From Armillaria gallica (Eukaryota > Basidiomycota > Agaricomycetes > Agaricales > Physalacriaceae): a DNA stretch of 64,000 nucleotides. Shown piece by piece: positions 49,185-60,667 of this stretch. The stretch spans positions 1,612,001 to 1,676,000 of the forward strand of contig JBANDB010000018.1 in assembly GCA_037576215.1 (NCBI GenBank). The letters are read 5' to 3'. A program made the position numbers and the translations under genes. The notes beneath the pieces were generated by a model. The model had not been told where the DNA came from, did no database searches, and saw only the letters and a list, made by a program, of their open reading frames with translations. Each line of letters begins with the position of its first letter. The first letter of the stretch is position 1.

Positions 49185-49585
49185 TGTTATGATTTATTCA
49201 CTTTTTTCCCTTATCTTATCTTATCTCTTACACCGGACCGATCCGGGCCGTCACTCATAGGGGTAACCTTGCAACATTCCCATGTTATCTCTCGACCCCT
49301 CACGCTTGCGCTTCTCTATTGCATGCTACGGCTCCAAGTCCTTGTACTTCGTTATCGACCAGTCACGAACGTCTTATGCTTAGACCCTGCCCTTTCGTAT
49401 TTAAGTAGTAGTTCACACTTCATGTACGCCACCCTCGAACTAACTTTAATCCATACTGAATCTATCGCTTAATTCTCTGCTGAAAACTAAAGACTTAGCT
49501 GGAACGCCTATTACTTAGCAACATCGGTGACTGCCCGAACGCGAGACAGCCAGTGTTTGTCATTGATAGGAATTCAGGTCTAATA
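49185..49585 (+). repeat. 3' LTR, 401 bp
   Basis: Identical to the 5' LTR except for two transitions (49540 C against T; 49552 A against G). Each involves a CpG in one copy and TpG or CpA in the other. It is followed by the GCTTC duplication at 49586-49590. Confidence 0.97.
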
Positions 49586-49590
49586 GCTTC

Positions 49591-50639
49591 AATGACTTGC
49601 TTTCTTCTGTGCATTGAATATTTGTAGTGTGTCGACTCCTGGTAAGTTTTGGGCTCCAGTGTGCCAACGGCGTCTTATTTTTTTACGAAGCTATGTTGTG
49701 CTTTCTCGTCCTGTTTGAAAATCCAGCAAAATCTTTAGGTGAAAATTGTTCGATGTGTTTGACATTTTCCATTTAAACATTGGCAGGGATGACATCTAAA
49801 TCTTCCAATCCATACAGCCACCCCTATTCTTCCGGTGGTGTAGGGGCTTCAGGGCCTGCTCCTCCAGTGACTGACGTGTCTGGGCACAATCGTGAAAAGC
49901 CCGCAAACCTAGGGCTCCCTCGGGGACCTACACCTCCGGACCAGTTTCTCCCTCGGGGAATTACGCCTCTGGGCCAGTTAATGAATCTGTCAATCGGGTG
50001 CCTGTAGCATATACTCTTCAGGATCATGCTGATTTACCTGCTTGTGATACAGAATGTTATGCTCAAAACCTCAGTAACGCTTGTCCATTCACTCGGGCAT
50101 TGACTGTCACGAGAGATGTAGTTTTGGGTAACCTGGGGCCCGGGGAAGGTGTGAAAACAAATTTCTTCGTTAAGAGATGTGCTAGTTTACAGCGGGTGTT
50201 GTGGCTGCATGGGATGGATGTTGGTGGCAACAACGTTCAGGTGCCCTCTTCCAGGCTCGTGCTATCCCACTCGTGCGAGATGATCTTGCATGCTCCATTG
50301 TTTGCAGCGCTGCTAATCTTGACTAAAGTCTTACTTGTCTATACATGTTTGAACCTAAATCATTCAAAGTATGGTCTTCATAATATAAGACGGAGTGAGA
50401 AAATGCGAGCTGGCGGGGGCCAAAGGTCGCCGCCGAGCGAGTCTTTTTTGAATGAGGTATGCCAGTTTTAGTCTTCGAAGGCATAGGACTTGGACCTGCC
50501 ACGCGCGGCCACACCTCTAGGACCTCTTTGTGATCTTGAACTCTACCGAGAAGGAATCGGGGACCTGATGTCTAATGACTTATTTCGTACACAAGAACAC
50601 CCCAGTAATAAGATTAGCAACATTTAAAGTAGCAGGCTT
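49591..50639 (+). other. Possible gene fragment with 33-bp tandem repeat
   Basis: A frame from about 49790 encodes Ser/Gly/Pro-rich sequence including two copies of an 11-residue unit (LPRGPTPPDQF and LPRGITPLGQL) from a 33-bp tandem duplication at 49915-49980. A 157-codon frame continues at 49998-50471 in another phase with a hydrophobic middle. I recognise no family. It may be a broken gene or chance. Confidence 0.3.
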
Positions 50640-52700
50640 TGCCCCGGAGTGGGCCCTACACGAGTTATTAAGCAAACTACGCGTGGCAAGATGATGCGTG
50701 ATTTGTGCGTGATCGCGTGGCATCTCGGCCCGACTCATGCACATTCAGTTCCAATTCCCGGAGGCTTCTTTTTTTCCTTCCTTGTCCGCCATCAACGTCG
50801 CCCATGCATCGGGAACATCTGCTATTTTTCACTCTGTCTCATTCTCTGTGGTCTTTGGATCTGTGCCAAGGTCGTCGCTGCTTTACATCTCTCAAAGACC
50901 CGGTCATGTTTCTCTCCGATCTCGCTGATAGGAGCTATCGTTCATCGCTCTTTTCGCCGCTGGGTAGATTTTCTGTGTGCGTGATCTCCTGTCCCAGCCA
51001 CCGAGTTCTACCCACCCTCACAACGCAATGCGACGTTCTGGATAAACAAGGAAGAGCATCTGGTTAGATTTGGGGACGGGACAGGTGTGCTTGTATGTGC
51101 GGGTGTCTACCTTTCCGTATGTTGACTACGCCCTTGGCCTATCTATATCAGACTTGATTACAACCCCGCTTCTAGCGCAAGTGGCTGCACAGGATGATTT
51201 CCTGGCCCTTTACCTGTCACTTTAGGTTATCCGACTCAGTCCGTTGTGCTCCTCCGAGTCGTCTCACATTTACCCCATGCAGCCAATCCAAAATTTTCTA
51301 CGGGCAAGACTCTCCAGTACAATGGTGGTACAAATGCAAGAATGCTCCTCATGTCTCCCTGGGTCCTCGTTGTATGCATCAGAAAAGCTGTTATTATGCT
51401 AGTTGCGCGTCATTCCCTTTCTGATGGGATGCCGGGAAGGCTTTTTCGCTAGGACCTACGACTACTGGATCAGCTCTAAGCAAAATACCGGTTAGCAATT
51501 TTGCACCACGCACTCTCCACGAGCGATATGAGTTCACGAGGCAAAGTTCAGTTTAGTTTCCACTCTCGAGTAACGACGCTAACGATCTCTTCCTTTGATC
51601 TACAGAATGCTCCTTTGAAGCATCTCCGCCTGTCCTCCGAAAACCGCAGCGGGTTCACGTGCACCTGGTGTCCGGGGGTCAATACGCCATTTCGATCGAG
51701 ATCTTTCTTCCTTACCGTCACATTCTTTCCCTCCAACTTCACCGGTCCTTAGGACTTCGTTCTCATGAATTCCTTGAATCAAAGTCTACCCCGTATTCTC
51801 GCTCATGATGAATACTGTCAGTTATTGGCGAAAATTGTCGACTCTGTATCGCCCTTGGCCTGAGGACAGAATCAATCAATCCCGCAGGATGTGAGGCTAG
51901 TGAGCCCTCCGCGTCATGTGCCGCTGAAGATTTGATGTTCCAATTCGAGCGCGATCTATATTTGACGATGTGCTTCGGCATACAGATTTTTTATCACGGC
52001 GGCCCATGCACATCTCGTGCGTTAACATTTTAACGTTAACGTCGAGAGCGCCTTCGAACCAATGCATTTGAGAGGAAACACCCGGTTTGTCGGGTATCAA
52101 TCTAGAGTGAAGTTTAGGACACCCCGACAACTTCCCCGGGTCCCACTCATCTCCGGTTTATGCACCTAACTATGCGTCGCCACTTGATGCCTGTTCTGAC
52201 TGACCGTTCAGATCGTAGATTGTATGAATGTACACTGATGTTTAAAAAAACGACATTGTTCAATTTCTGTGCGTGACCATTAGCCGAAAACGAAAAACTG
52301 AGATGGTGTGGCGCTACTTACCATCCGACGCCCATGCTCTATTTTATTCCTTCGTCTCATCGATATCATGAATTCTGTCCTTGGACCTGTCATTATGGTG
52401 TATCTCGTGGAGGGCTGCACGTAATCTTTTCTTCCGTTCGTCTCATCTGATTGTTTTCGATGCAATCTAAGAGTCGAGCTGTATGACATTCCTACATCTA
52501 TGCGCTACCAGGCCTTGTGCGTTGTAATTCCATGGATCCATGTTCCCGCCAACCGGTGACCTTTGAAACGATATATTCTTGCTGAACGTGACATGACATT
52601 CTTTCTCTCCACTGCGGCTTGACATTTTCCGTGCGTTTTTTTAATCCTGATGTGTCTTTCTAAAGCATAACTGCGCGATAGATTCGGAGAGATTCATTAC
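50640..52700 (+). repeat. Dispersed repeat relic, copy 7 (long copy)
   Basis: Nearly colinear with copy 4: GATCGCGTGGCATCTCGGCC (50710), GGTTAGATTTGGGGACGGGA (51061), GTATGTTGACTACGCCCTTG (51117) and GTGGCTGCA (51181). CTCCCTGGGTCCTCGTTGTA (51356), CGAGTAACGACGCTAACGAT (51567), CACCTGGTGTCCGGGGGTCA (51662) and GTTTGTCGGGTATCAATCTA (52085) follow. The spared GTGGCTGCA site shows the empty target of the 36 kb insertion. No gene is supported. Confidence 0.7.
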
Positions 52701-52879
52701 TGAATATCTGAATTCCCCCTAGGCGGTACTTGCTCGAGCGAGGACTAAATGGGGAAAAGATACAGTACCCTCTGTGCTTTTATAGGACAATGGCTGGATA
52801 GGCCGCGCCGGTTCCACCCCGCACTAGCTCATCGCACAGATATTCCCACCTGATAATTTTGTTCCTCTAAATTATTCAG

Positions 52880-53700
52880 GTGCCGGCCGTGTTACATAGA
52901 TAGTCGTCTCTGAAATACTTCACCTAGGAGGTCGTTTCCGAAAGCCTCGTCCTTTCCTTCCTTAGCCGCCGTGCAACGGTGACCCCTGCTGTCCATTCCA
53001 CCCCTTTCTGACAAGAGTAAACGTTCTCTTATGTGCGTGCGAGTTCCTCTCATAGCCAGAGATATCTGCCTTGAACCTTCCTGGAGCATGTAGCTGAATT
53101 TGGGGAGGGGATGTGGATGTATGCGGGAGAGTTTACATCTAGGTACGTTCTTAACCAGTCGGACGTGTTGATAACCTCGATTCCAGCGTCGGTAGCTCCA
53201 AAGAATGTTTTCCACGAGGTTTTAAAAATGGGGCGGGACTCGGTCACTTTGGATGGAATGAATATATATAGGCTTCTCGAATCAGCTGGTTACGGTCCTC
53301 CAAGTCATCTCGCAGCGAGAGAAACCTCCAGGGCTCCCTGCGTCCTCGTCGTATGCACCAGAAAAGCTACTACGAAAACTAGCCGCGCGTCCTTTCCATG
53401 TCGATCTATGATCTTCCTATCTGAGAGCATGACAAGAATGTGCTTTTTTCGCTGGGCCTTTGACTATAGATTCGGCCCTGGTCAGATGCACCGCGTGCAG
53501 TCTCCTGAAGTGATCGAGGTGAAGTTCAATTTCCGTTCATGTGCGGCCTCTATCTTCAATCTCACAGAATGCTCTGTCGTGAAGATCATTTGTTTGTTCA
53601 TCCGTTCTTCTTTGCTCTGCTGAGTGACACGTCGGCTTGTCAGGTCCGCACGCACATCTGACGTGACGTGAATCTGCATTGGCCGTTGAGGAACCAAACT
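52880..53700 (+). repeat. Dispersed repeat relic, copy 8
   Basis: Matches the 33.6-34.2 kb copy and part of copy 1: CAAGTCATCTCGCA (53295), CGTATGCACCAGAAAAGCTA (53349), AAACTAGCCGCGCG (53375) and GTGACGTGAATCTGCATTG (53662). Degenerate, no gene supported. Confidence 0.55.
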
Positions 53701-54760
53701 GAACCTCGCTGTCTCTTAGTCCTGTTTTAACCGCGCCCCCCTTGCTATGACCATCGGCCCCGTTACATCAGCAGCCATATTTGGAAGGACGTTCCCACCA
53801 CCACCACAAGGGCTACTACTGCGTCTGGCACCGTCGCACCACCCATATTTCTGCTACTCTCGTGCCTCTGCCATACCATGGCCTCAAAATTTTCTTGGAG
53901 TTACATGAAGGTTGTCAGGCAAGGCATCCAGTATCAAAAATGAAATTTGCTCTGCATCAGGTGGGATAGCAGGGACACCGGTGTTTTGAGGAAATGCATC
54001 TCAAGACCTTCCCTTATGAGGCATTTTTAGGACATGGAATTTTATATCAGTATTTTACGTGTAGTACAGCGCGTCGATAGCAGAGGAATGAGAGCAAAAT
54101 CACGTCAAGATGGAAAAATAAATGGGTGTGTTCCTTGAGCACGTGATAGTTTTACGTAACGGAAGCGATGGTTATAGCAAGACCCCCTGGGAAAAAAACA
54201 GACTACATACATACCGTCCCTCCCTCTCTCATCAGGTATGTATCGTCCGTCTGTCTATGAGAGACTAGCTGTCTCTGCATAGTGGCAATTCGATGATAAC
54301 TGAGATGCCGGTACGTTGTCTTGTTACGATTATTCTTTAATATTACAGTCTTGCTCCCATACGCAGTGTGTCCCTTTTACTGTGTTTGATGCGAACCTGA
54401 TTGCTGGGCTAGAGTGCGAATTTGGATTTGAAGTAGGTTGTTCATTTTACCCCCTGTGTGTCAAGCTCCATAGCGATTATCGGTGTTATCAGATGTATCC
54501 AGTGGGAATCTGCTTCTCGCTGTACCGATTGCTACTTAGCGGTGTTAGTGGTCCTACCAAATAATCCCGACTTCCAGTCAGAGTGCTCCCAACACTGGCT
54601 AGTTTACCCAATCATTTGGAGGAGAAATCCGTGAGCCTCAATTTCCATAATCGTTGATGAAGCGCGCAATATGATGTGAGTAGTCAATGTTGACATTTTC
54701 TCAGCACGTAAAGGCGATTCAAACAAAAGTGCACAAATGATCTTCACTCATGGTACAGAG
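53701..54760. other. No gene recognised
   Basis: Short frames only. The right end borders the 3' end of the minus-strand F-box pseudogene. Confidence 0.3.
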
Positions 54761-55927
54761 TCAGTAAAATATTCCTTGCATGGCGGTAACACCGCGAATC
54801 CGATCTTCTACCAGTTTAGCTGTGAACCTGATCTTCGAGCTCAGTCCTAACTCTCCAAGCCTACGTCGGAACCTTTGAACCCGTTGCTTAAACACCCCTT
54901 CATGGTTATGAGAAGATGGATAAAGCGGTTTCATGATCTGCAAGTTGAGTGCCTTTAGATTGCGGAATTTTGTTTGCGAGAGTGCTACGGCGAGATTGTC
55001 GAGTCCGGCAAATGCAATTAATCAGCTGAGTGGGGGTGTGAGGTTCAAGACTTCTAGTCTGGAGGGTGTGGAGAGGAGCTGTATGATTTTGCTAGGGAGA
55101 TCGGTCACGTCGACTATGGAGAATAATTTGAGATTTGGAAGAGGGAGAGAAACTGGTGGTAAGGTGTAAGTTCGTATATGCCATTTTTCAGCGATGGATG
55201 ATGTACCTGGTACATCTTTTATTCTTTCAAAGTCGACACGTAAGTCGAGGAGACGGGGAGCCCTCTGGATGAGATCCTTAAGATCACGCAAATGGCACTG
55301 TAGAACAGATGCCACTCATAAGGATGCAAGGGAGATGGAACAGCCGTCTCTAAGAATGATTAACAGGTCCTGAGGTGTATCAGTCCTAAGTGCTCCAGAT
55401 CACCCCCACGACCAACGGTGGCGTAGACAGTCGGACGCAACCGGTGGAAATTAATCCCGTGAGCTGTGAGTCTCTTGAGTGTGGGAGGGAGATTTCCTAG
55501 GAGCTTGAAATAGTCGTCTACGACCTAGACGCTCACGTTGGATAAGTTGAGGTCTCTGAGGACGGTCATGGAGGGCAGAATGGCGGTGTTGCGAAGGTTG
55601 GTAGCACTGATACTCACGGTGTGAGCTTTGGTGCACCATTGAAGGAGGCTGGTAGAGATGTCTTGTACGAATTGCAATTCGACGGTGCGAAAGCAGGGTG
55701 TAGGAGCACGCCCTTTGAGGTCCGCGGGGAATGTGGAAGTTCAGAGCCGGCGACGGGAAAATGACAGTGCGAAATATATGGCGGAAGTAAATGGCGTGGA
55801 GGGTGGACGATGTGAGGGAAAGAGATTTCTTAGAAGAGATATTGAGGTGTGAGAGAATCTCGTCGAAGAGCTCCAGAGGGAGGTCGTCAATGCTGGTGCG
55901 CTGATGGATGGAGGAATGACGAGACAT
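54761..55927 (-). pseudogene. F-box protein pseudogene, minus-strand copy
   Basis: Starts at ATG 55925-55927 with an F-box (SIDDLPLELFDEILSHLNIS). The reading phase changes just after about residue 60. The continuation in the next frame aligns with the plus-strand copy at 18846-19970 (LLQWCTKA, LRNTAILPSMTVLRDLNL, NLPPTLKRLTAHGI). Further breaks are a TAG after the NLSNVSV segment, a TAA near 55365, another phase change, and a TGA at the position of a Trp codon in the other copy. The C terminus RFRRRLGELGLSSKIRFTAK is nearly identical to the paralogue. In intact members the F-box binds Skp1 and the repeats bind substrate. Confidence 0.8.
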
Positions 55928-58030
55928 TGGAAGTAAAGACACGAGGGTTTGTTATGTGCAAATATTCGTGTGTGGCTTATATAGACTTGCGGTCCTCATA
56001 ATTTCAAGCAAAGACCAATCATGCCTTATTGCACGGGCGATTATTGTGCTGTAACACGCGTTAGAAGGTCTCTTTTTGTTCAGAACAATACCTGCCGTCC
56101 TCTTGTTGTCCCTGTGCAATCATCGAAAAGGAAAGAGGGCTTGACAAACGGAATTCGGAGGAAGCTGGCTGCTGGAAGCGATATCCCGTGGCATCTTTCT
56201 TGGTCACAGTCACCTTCCATTAAAACTATACATATTCGACCCGCACCTCGTTTGAGCCAGGAAATCTGCAATGCTTAAATCAAAGGAGGTCAAAACATGC
56301 TTAGTGCTCCTGAGTCGTCGGTCCGGCCACCGGAACAAAGTGACGCAAACAGCGATCGTTCGTCTTTTTAACTCCACCCCTTTACGATGTATTCCCGCCT
56401 CGAGTCAAAACCTCAGCAAGCCCCATAGGGCCGTCACTGCTAACATGTGGTGCAGTCCTCTAATACGGTACTAAGACAACGAGACATGGGTGGATGTGCC
56501 GATTTTGGAGGGCTGTCGGGTATCAATGGGGTATGTGCCTGTCTTCCAGCCCTTCCTCGACGACTAAGTGTACGCTAGATATCTGCGTGTGACCTTGGTG
56601 AAGTGTCTGTGGGCGGTCTGCGGAGAGACGGGGGTGCCATCGCTGGTGTCAGGGTCAGTGATTCTACCCCTGCTACGGTATTTTACTAATTTATCTACCA
56701 GTCCCTCGACACAGGTATCGCTCATCTCGCTCCGGCACTACAAATGACGATAACCATAGTGCTAGGGACACTTCCCTGAGCTGGAAACAACCGCTCTTCC
56801 CTCATCAATGCATCAAGATTCAACATCTCCGTTAACGACGACGTGACGCTGTTGACAGCGGTATCGATACCTTAGCACCAAGACTGAGCACCAACTCTGC
56901 CAGCAACCTCTCTCTTACCTCATCAATATCTCAGTTCATAACGATGTGTTCCATATGAAAACACTTGCTCCAACGATAGCTCGTCTATGCCCCCATTCAA
57001 ACCATGCATCCTCGCACCGATGGCTCTCGCTTTACCGACTCCGACTGGGAAGATGTCGTCGATGCCGGCAATAAAACCACTCATCCTAATGCCAATATCA
57101 CCTGTATCACCGATGCCAACTGTGGCGACATCGCACGTCTCATGCACGCCCTGTCGTTCGTGTTGAGGGTGCTAACGGACATTGTGGCGACTGACCGCTC
57201 CTCTTTGGATCTCCCGAGGACCTTCCTTTTGAAGTAATTCGACGTCTCTTCCTTCGTGAGTGGCCAATCTATCTTTTCCTCATACTCTGACGGTGAAGTT
57301 CCGCAGGCGGATACCATGCACTACAGCAGTTGTATTAGCATGCAAATCGGACTTATCACTCTGCATCCCTCCAGCAGTACGATGTCAGAAGTCCATGATG
57401 CCGACAATGTAGGAAAGCAGTGTCAGAGTTCGAGCACGGGAGGGCACAAGAATGCAACTCGTTTAGCCTATGTACGTCGACGTGAAGGTAAACGGTAAAG
57501 AAGGAAAAAGAATTGAAAATGGTAATGAAAGGTACTGCCGGGTACGGCCGATGCGGGTAACCGATCCCGACGACTCGTACAGCCACATACTCCAATAAGA
57601 AGATGCGGCGATCATTTGATTGAGTCTTGGAAACAGTCTTCCGCGATCTACTTACGTCCGTTTCATTGTTATCGAACTCATGCCCGAACTGATTGTCCAA
57701 CATGCAGGTTCATCCAGAAGTGACTTTGATGGCCATCAAAATCCTGCTTCCCCAGATGTTCTCCATGGGAGAAGTTGCGATCATGGACAACCATGGTGCC
57801 CACTGCAGCGATCCTCGGTGCTCTGAGTCGCAGTCCGTGAGTTTTGAGTCTCGTGATCGCCATCGCTTCACTTTTGGGAATTGTTTGCTAATTTTATTCT
57901 CTTTCACGATGACCACCATGTTATCGAGCACATAGTGGGTCTTTCCCTCCTTCCTCTGATTTCTTGTTTCATCTTGATCTCATTTTAGGGTCTCTTTCAC
58001 GGCAGTAAGCATCACGGCACCTGGCCAAAT
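55928..58030. other. No gene recognised
   Basis: Several frames of 60-115 codons occur on both strands, none with a motif I know. The segment at 57620-57940 just upstream of the bZIP-like relic could hold its first exons, but I cannot show it. Confidence 0.3.
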
Positions 58031-58048
58031 CACGAGCTCAACGCTGAC

Positions 58049-58813
58049 GATGTCGAACAGCCCTTTCCTCGATGCTTCTTACAGCGACACCTATGACTCG
58101 TTCGATTTGTAGCCGTTTGACCCGTCCCTGAATTCCTTCGTCACGACGCCGATTTTCCAGAATGCTGATGTCCCTTTGATATACAATGCTGATGGACCGA
58201 TGTTCCTCTCGTACGAAGGATTGATGGCGGCTCCTGCACCATCATCTGCTCATTTGGAAAAAATGTACACTATGCATCCGGCCTCACTGGCTATTCACTT
58301 CTTAGAACCCGCTTCCGTATACTACTCTCCCCTTTTTCCCGCTGACCAGTCTCCTTTTTATCTCCCCTCTTTTGCGGCCGGCCGCCCAACAAAGCCCAAT
58401 CCTTGCAAGTCATCTGCAACCGGTACCTGTAACAATATTACCCTGGAGACCATAGTTCTCCTCGATGCCTACACACAGCTACGCTTCTAATGGATACTAT
58501 CCCTTGCAAGATAATTTATGATTGTTTAACCCTTACCTTCTAATACTCAGTCCACGTATTGTCTCGGCCTGGTATCTACCCGAGCACCAAGGTACGTGTA
58601 CGACTTCTTTGTAACTGCACATCGTTGCTAACTCATTCTGTTCAGTCTAGAATTCCCAAGCAACGGCAAGCGTTACCGTCGTCGTGGGTATTTGGAGAGA
58701 TGCTGAAAGGTCATACCGTTATCCATATCTATCAGTGCTTAATGTTACAAGATATCACCGTGCAGAAGTTTCAACCAAATCTCGATATTCATCCGTATAT
58801 TCAGGATAATTAA
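58049..58813 (+). pseudogene. GCN4-like bZIP transcription factor relic, truncated
   Basis: A frame beginning near an ATG at about 58049 encodes NSPFLDASYSD, is stopped by TAG at 58110-58112, and then runs to 58490. It ends with TGTCNNITLETIVLLDA and TQ. This resembles, from memory, the stretch between activation region and basic region in agaric GCN4/Cpc1-type bZIP proteins (TGT..N..E..V..DAPTQ). A further piece after 58650 (SRIPKQRQALPSSWVFGE) may match the next conserved block. No basic region or leucine zipper is found, so the DNA-binding part is missing. GCN4 proteins activate amino-acid biosynthesis genes; this copy could not. Confidence 0.45.
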
Positions 58814-59444
58814 AATTAAAAAAGGATGGGAGGTATGGAGACTGATCGGAGTATAGGCCTTGGGTCCTGCTACTCGAATGCGATGGCCATCAAATGCTAG
58901 TCAGCTTTCGGCGTCTTCTTCGACTGCTCCCTCTCATCATCAGCGTCATATCCACGGCCACGTTTCCCACCAGAAGGCGATGATGTCGATAAGTCTCTAG
59001 CATCAGACACAGGTGCGCGCATAAGGCCAGTCTCGCACGGTACCAACATTCTGCAGGTGTACTACATCGGCATTTTCTTGGCTGGACGACGAACACACTG
59101 AGATCCTGGGGTTGTTACAGGTAAGAAACACGACCTGAGAACCTTTTTCTTCTTCCGAACAGGTAATGATGGTGGGGAGATTCCTGGTCAGGAAACCCTC
59201 GCTTGAGGTCACGTTTGCAACGGGCTCGTGCTTGCCAGTTGCCGTTACAGCATTAGGAACCAGCACTCACCACTCAATATGGATAACGATTCTCCGCCGG
59301 GGTAAGCGGCCGGCACTGTCGGTGATAACAGCCTTTCAGCCGTTGTGTTTAGTATGCACAGTGGGGCTTCGCATATTTATGTGGGTTGGTGCAACTTCCG
59401 GCCACTTGGGATCTGAGGGACTTGCGAGAGTAGGTTGCAAACTG
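58814..59444. other. No gene recognised
   Basis: Short frames on both strands without motifs. Left flank of the inverted duplicated fragment. Confidence 0.3.
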
Positions 59445-59505
59445 TTAGTACTACCGGGGCAATTCGAGATCGGAAGTGCGCCCATTGGACGTTCTATTTT
59501 TCGGT
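59445..59505 (+). repeat. Inverted duplicated gene fragment, plus copy
   Basis: Reads LVLPGQFEIGSAPIGRSIF in one frame. The complement of 60541-60602 encodes LVLPGQFEISASIGRPIF. Similarity holds at both DNA and protein level over about 60 bp. The pair looks like two pieces of one gene family in opposite orientation 1.1 kb apart. The family is not recognised. Confidence 0.55.
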
Positions 59506-60540
59506 GCGCGTTGACACGGTATATGAGGCCGTTTCGTGTACGGAAACCAATAAATCATCAGCGTGAGTCAGGCAGCGCACCCCAAAGCTCGGCCGACACT
59601 GTTAAGCACCATGTGTAGGCGTAAGGGACATCTTGCATTCCCAGCAATAAGCATATGCGCACAGTGAATGCTGCATGGAAAGTCCGAGGGGCGGTAAGGA
59701 AATGAGAAAAATATAGGTGCGGCGAGCCGCTTTGTTGGAGAAAGCCTCCGAATGTTATTGATCGAAGAGTGATGGCTCTCCATGTCCTGGTAAAAGGAAG
59801 GTGCATGCCTGGAGAACGATGCCAGTGGGACCTGGATGGGTGAGTCGGCGACAAACGGGCGAGGCTATACAAGACACATGTCGTGGGTCGTGCGCGGTTC
59901 CGGGTGATAGCGTTGACCACTGATACCTATTTGAGTTGCCATGTGAGCGGCTTTCAAAGGTTGGCGTCTCACAACCGAATACCTAGCAGTGAACTATAAA
60001 TCTTAAGTGCATCATGTGACAACCCGCTCGCAATATACATAGCGCCGTAGGGATTCGCGCATCTCAGTAAGAGTCAGGTACAGCTTCCTTTGCTCCCTGG
60101 AAGAAGTGGATTTTATATATTTTGGAAAGACGATCAATACGGAGTTGTTTAGAGCATAATACCTCTTACCTTCCGTGCGCTTGGCTCTTTTTTGAATGTG
60201 AAAACATACGACGGGGATCAGGGAATACAGGGGAGCGTAGCAACTCCTTCTATTCACTATAATGAAGGTGGCAGTCTAGGTGCAAGACCTAGTGGGAAGC
60301 TAGTATATGGGTTTCATTCGAGATACTAGTGTCATGCAGGTTCGCCGTGGGGAAGGGCCAATGTGCTGTGCTTTGTTAACATAGTTGTTGTGAGCTGGGA
60401 CTGTTGATGGGTGCTTGTACCTTTCTTCCTTGTATACATCTTTGACTATGTTTCGGAAAGTCGGATCTTTCTGACTTCGTAGATATCGCCAAACGTACTT
60501 GCCCAGCGACTGAGCATTGTTTCTTCTTCGGAAGATAAAC
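59506..60540. other. Spacer between inverted copies, no gene recognised
   Basis: Includes a 120-codon minus-strand frame (59558-59920) with no motif. Nothing further is supported. Confidence 0.3.
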
Positions 60541-60667
60541 AGTGAAAAATAGGACGTCCAATGGAAGCACTAATCTCGAATTGTCCCGGCAATACCAGCC
60601 GCAAGGCGGACACATTTTGCACCAGGACGTTCTCCAGACGTACCTTTCGCATCTTCTGTCGTACCAA
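60446..60667 (-). pseudogene. Inverted duplicated gene fragment, minus copy
   Basis: A 73-codon frame reads RLVLPGQFEISASIGRPIF, followed by a coding-like stretch with acidic and aromatic residues (SRWASTFGDIYEVRKIRL). It retains more of the original gene than the plus copy at 59445-59505. No family is recognised. It is likely a single exon of a duplicated gene. Confidence 0.4.

Larger units (their letters stand above)
41155..49585 (+). mobile_element. Ty3/gypsy chromovirus LTR retrotransposon, full length
   Basis: An 8431-bp element with two 401-bp LTRs, gag, pol and a 5-bp target duplication. The pol order is protease, reverse transcriptase, RNase H, integrase, chromodomain, which defines Ty3/gypsy chromoviruses. 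The two LTRs differ at only two positions, so insertion was recent. Coding regions are nevertheless broken by in-frame TGA codons at seven gag-pol sites and one frameshift. No tRNA-type primer-binding site starting TGG is seen directly after the 5' LTR, so priming is unclear; self-priming is possible but I could not show it. Confidence 0.97.

Noticed and set aside
31100..52700. Short ORFs inside the dispersed repeat copies as genes
   Set aside because: The frames are not conserved between copies; stops and indels fall at different places, so the ORFs are chance.
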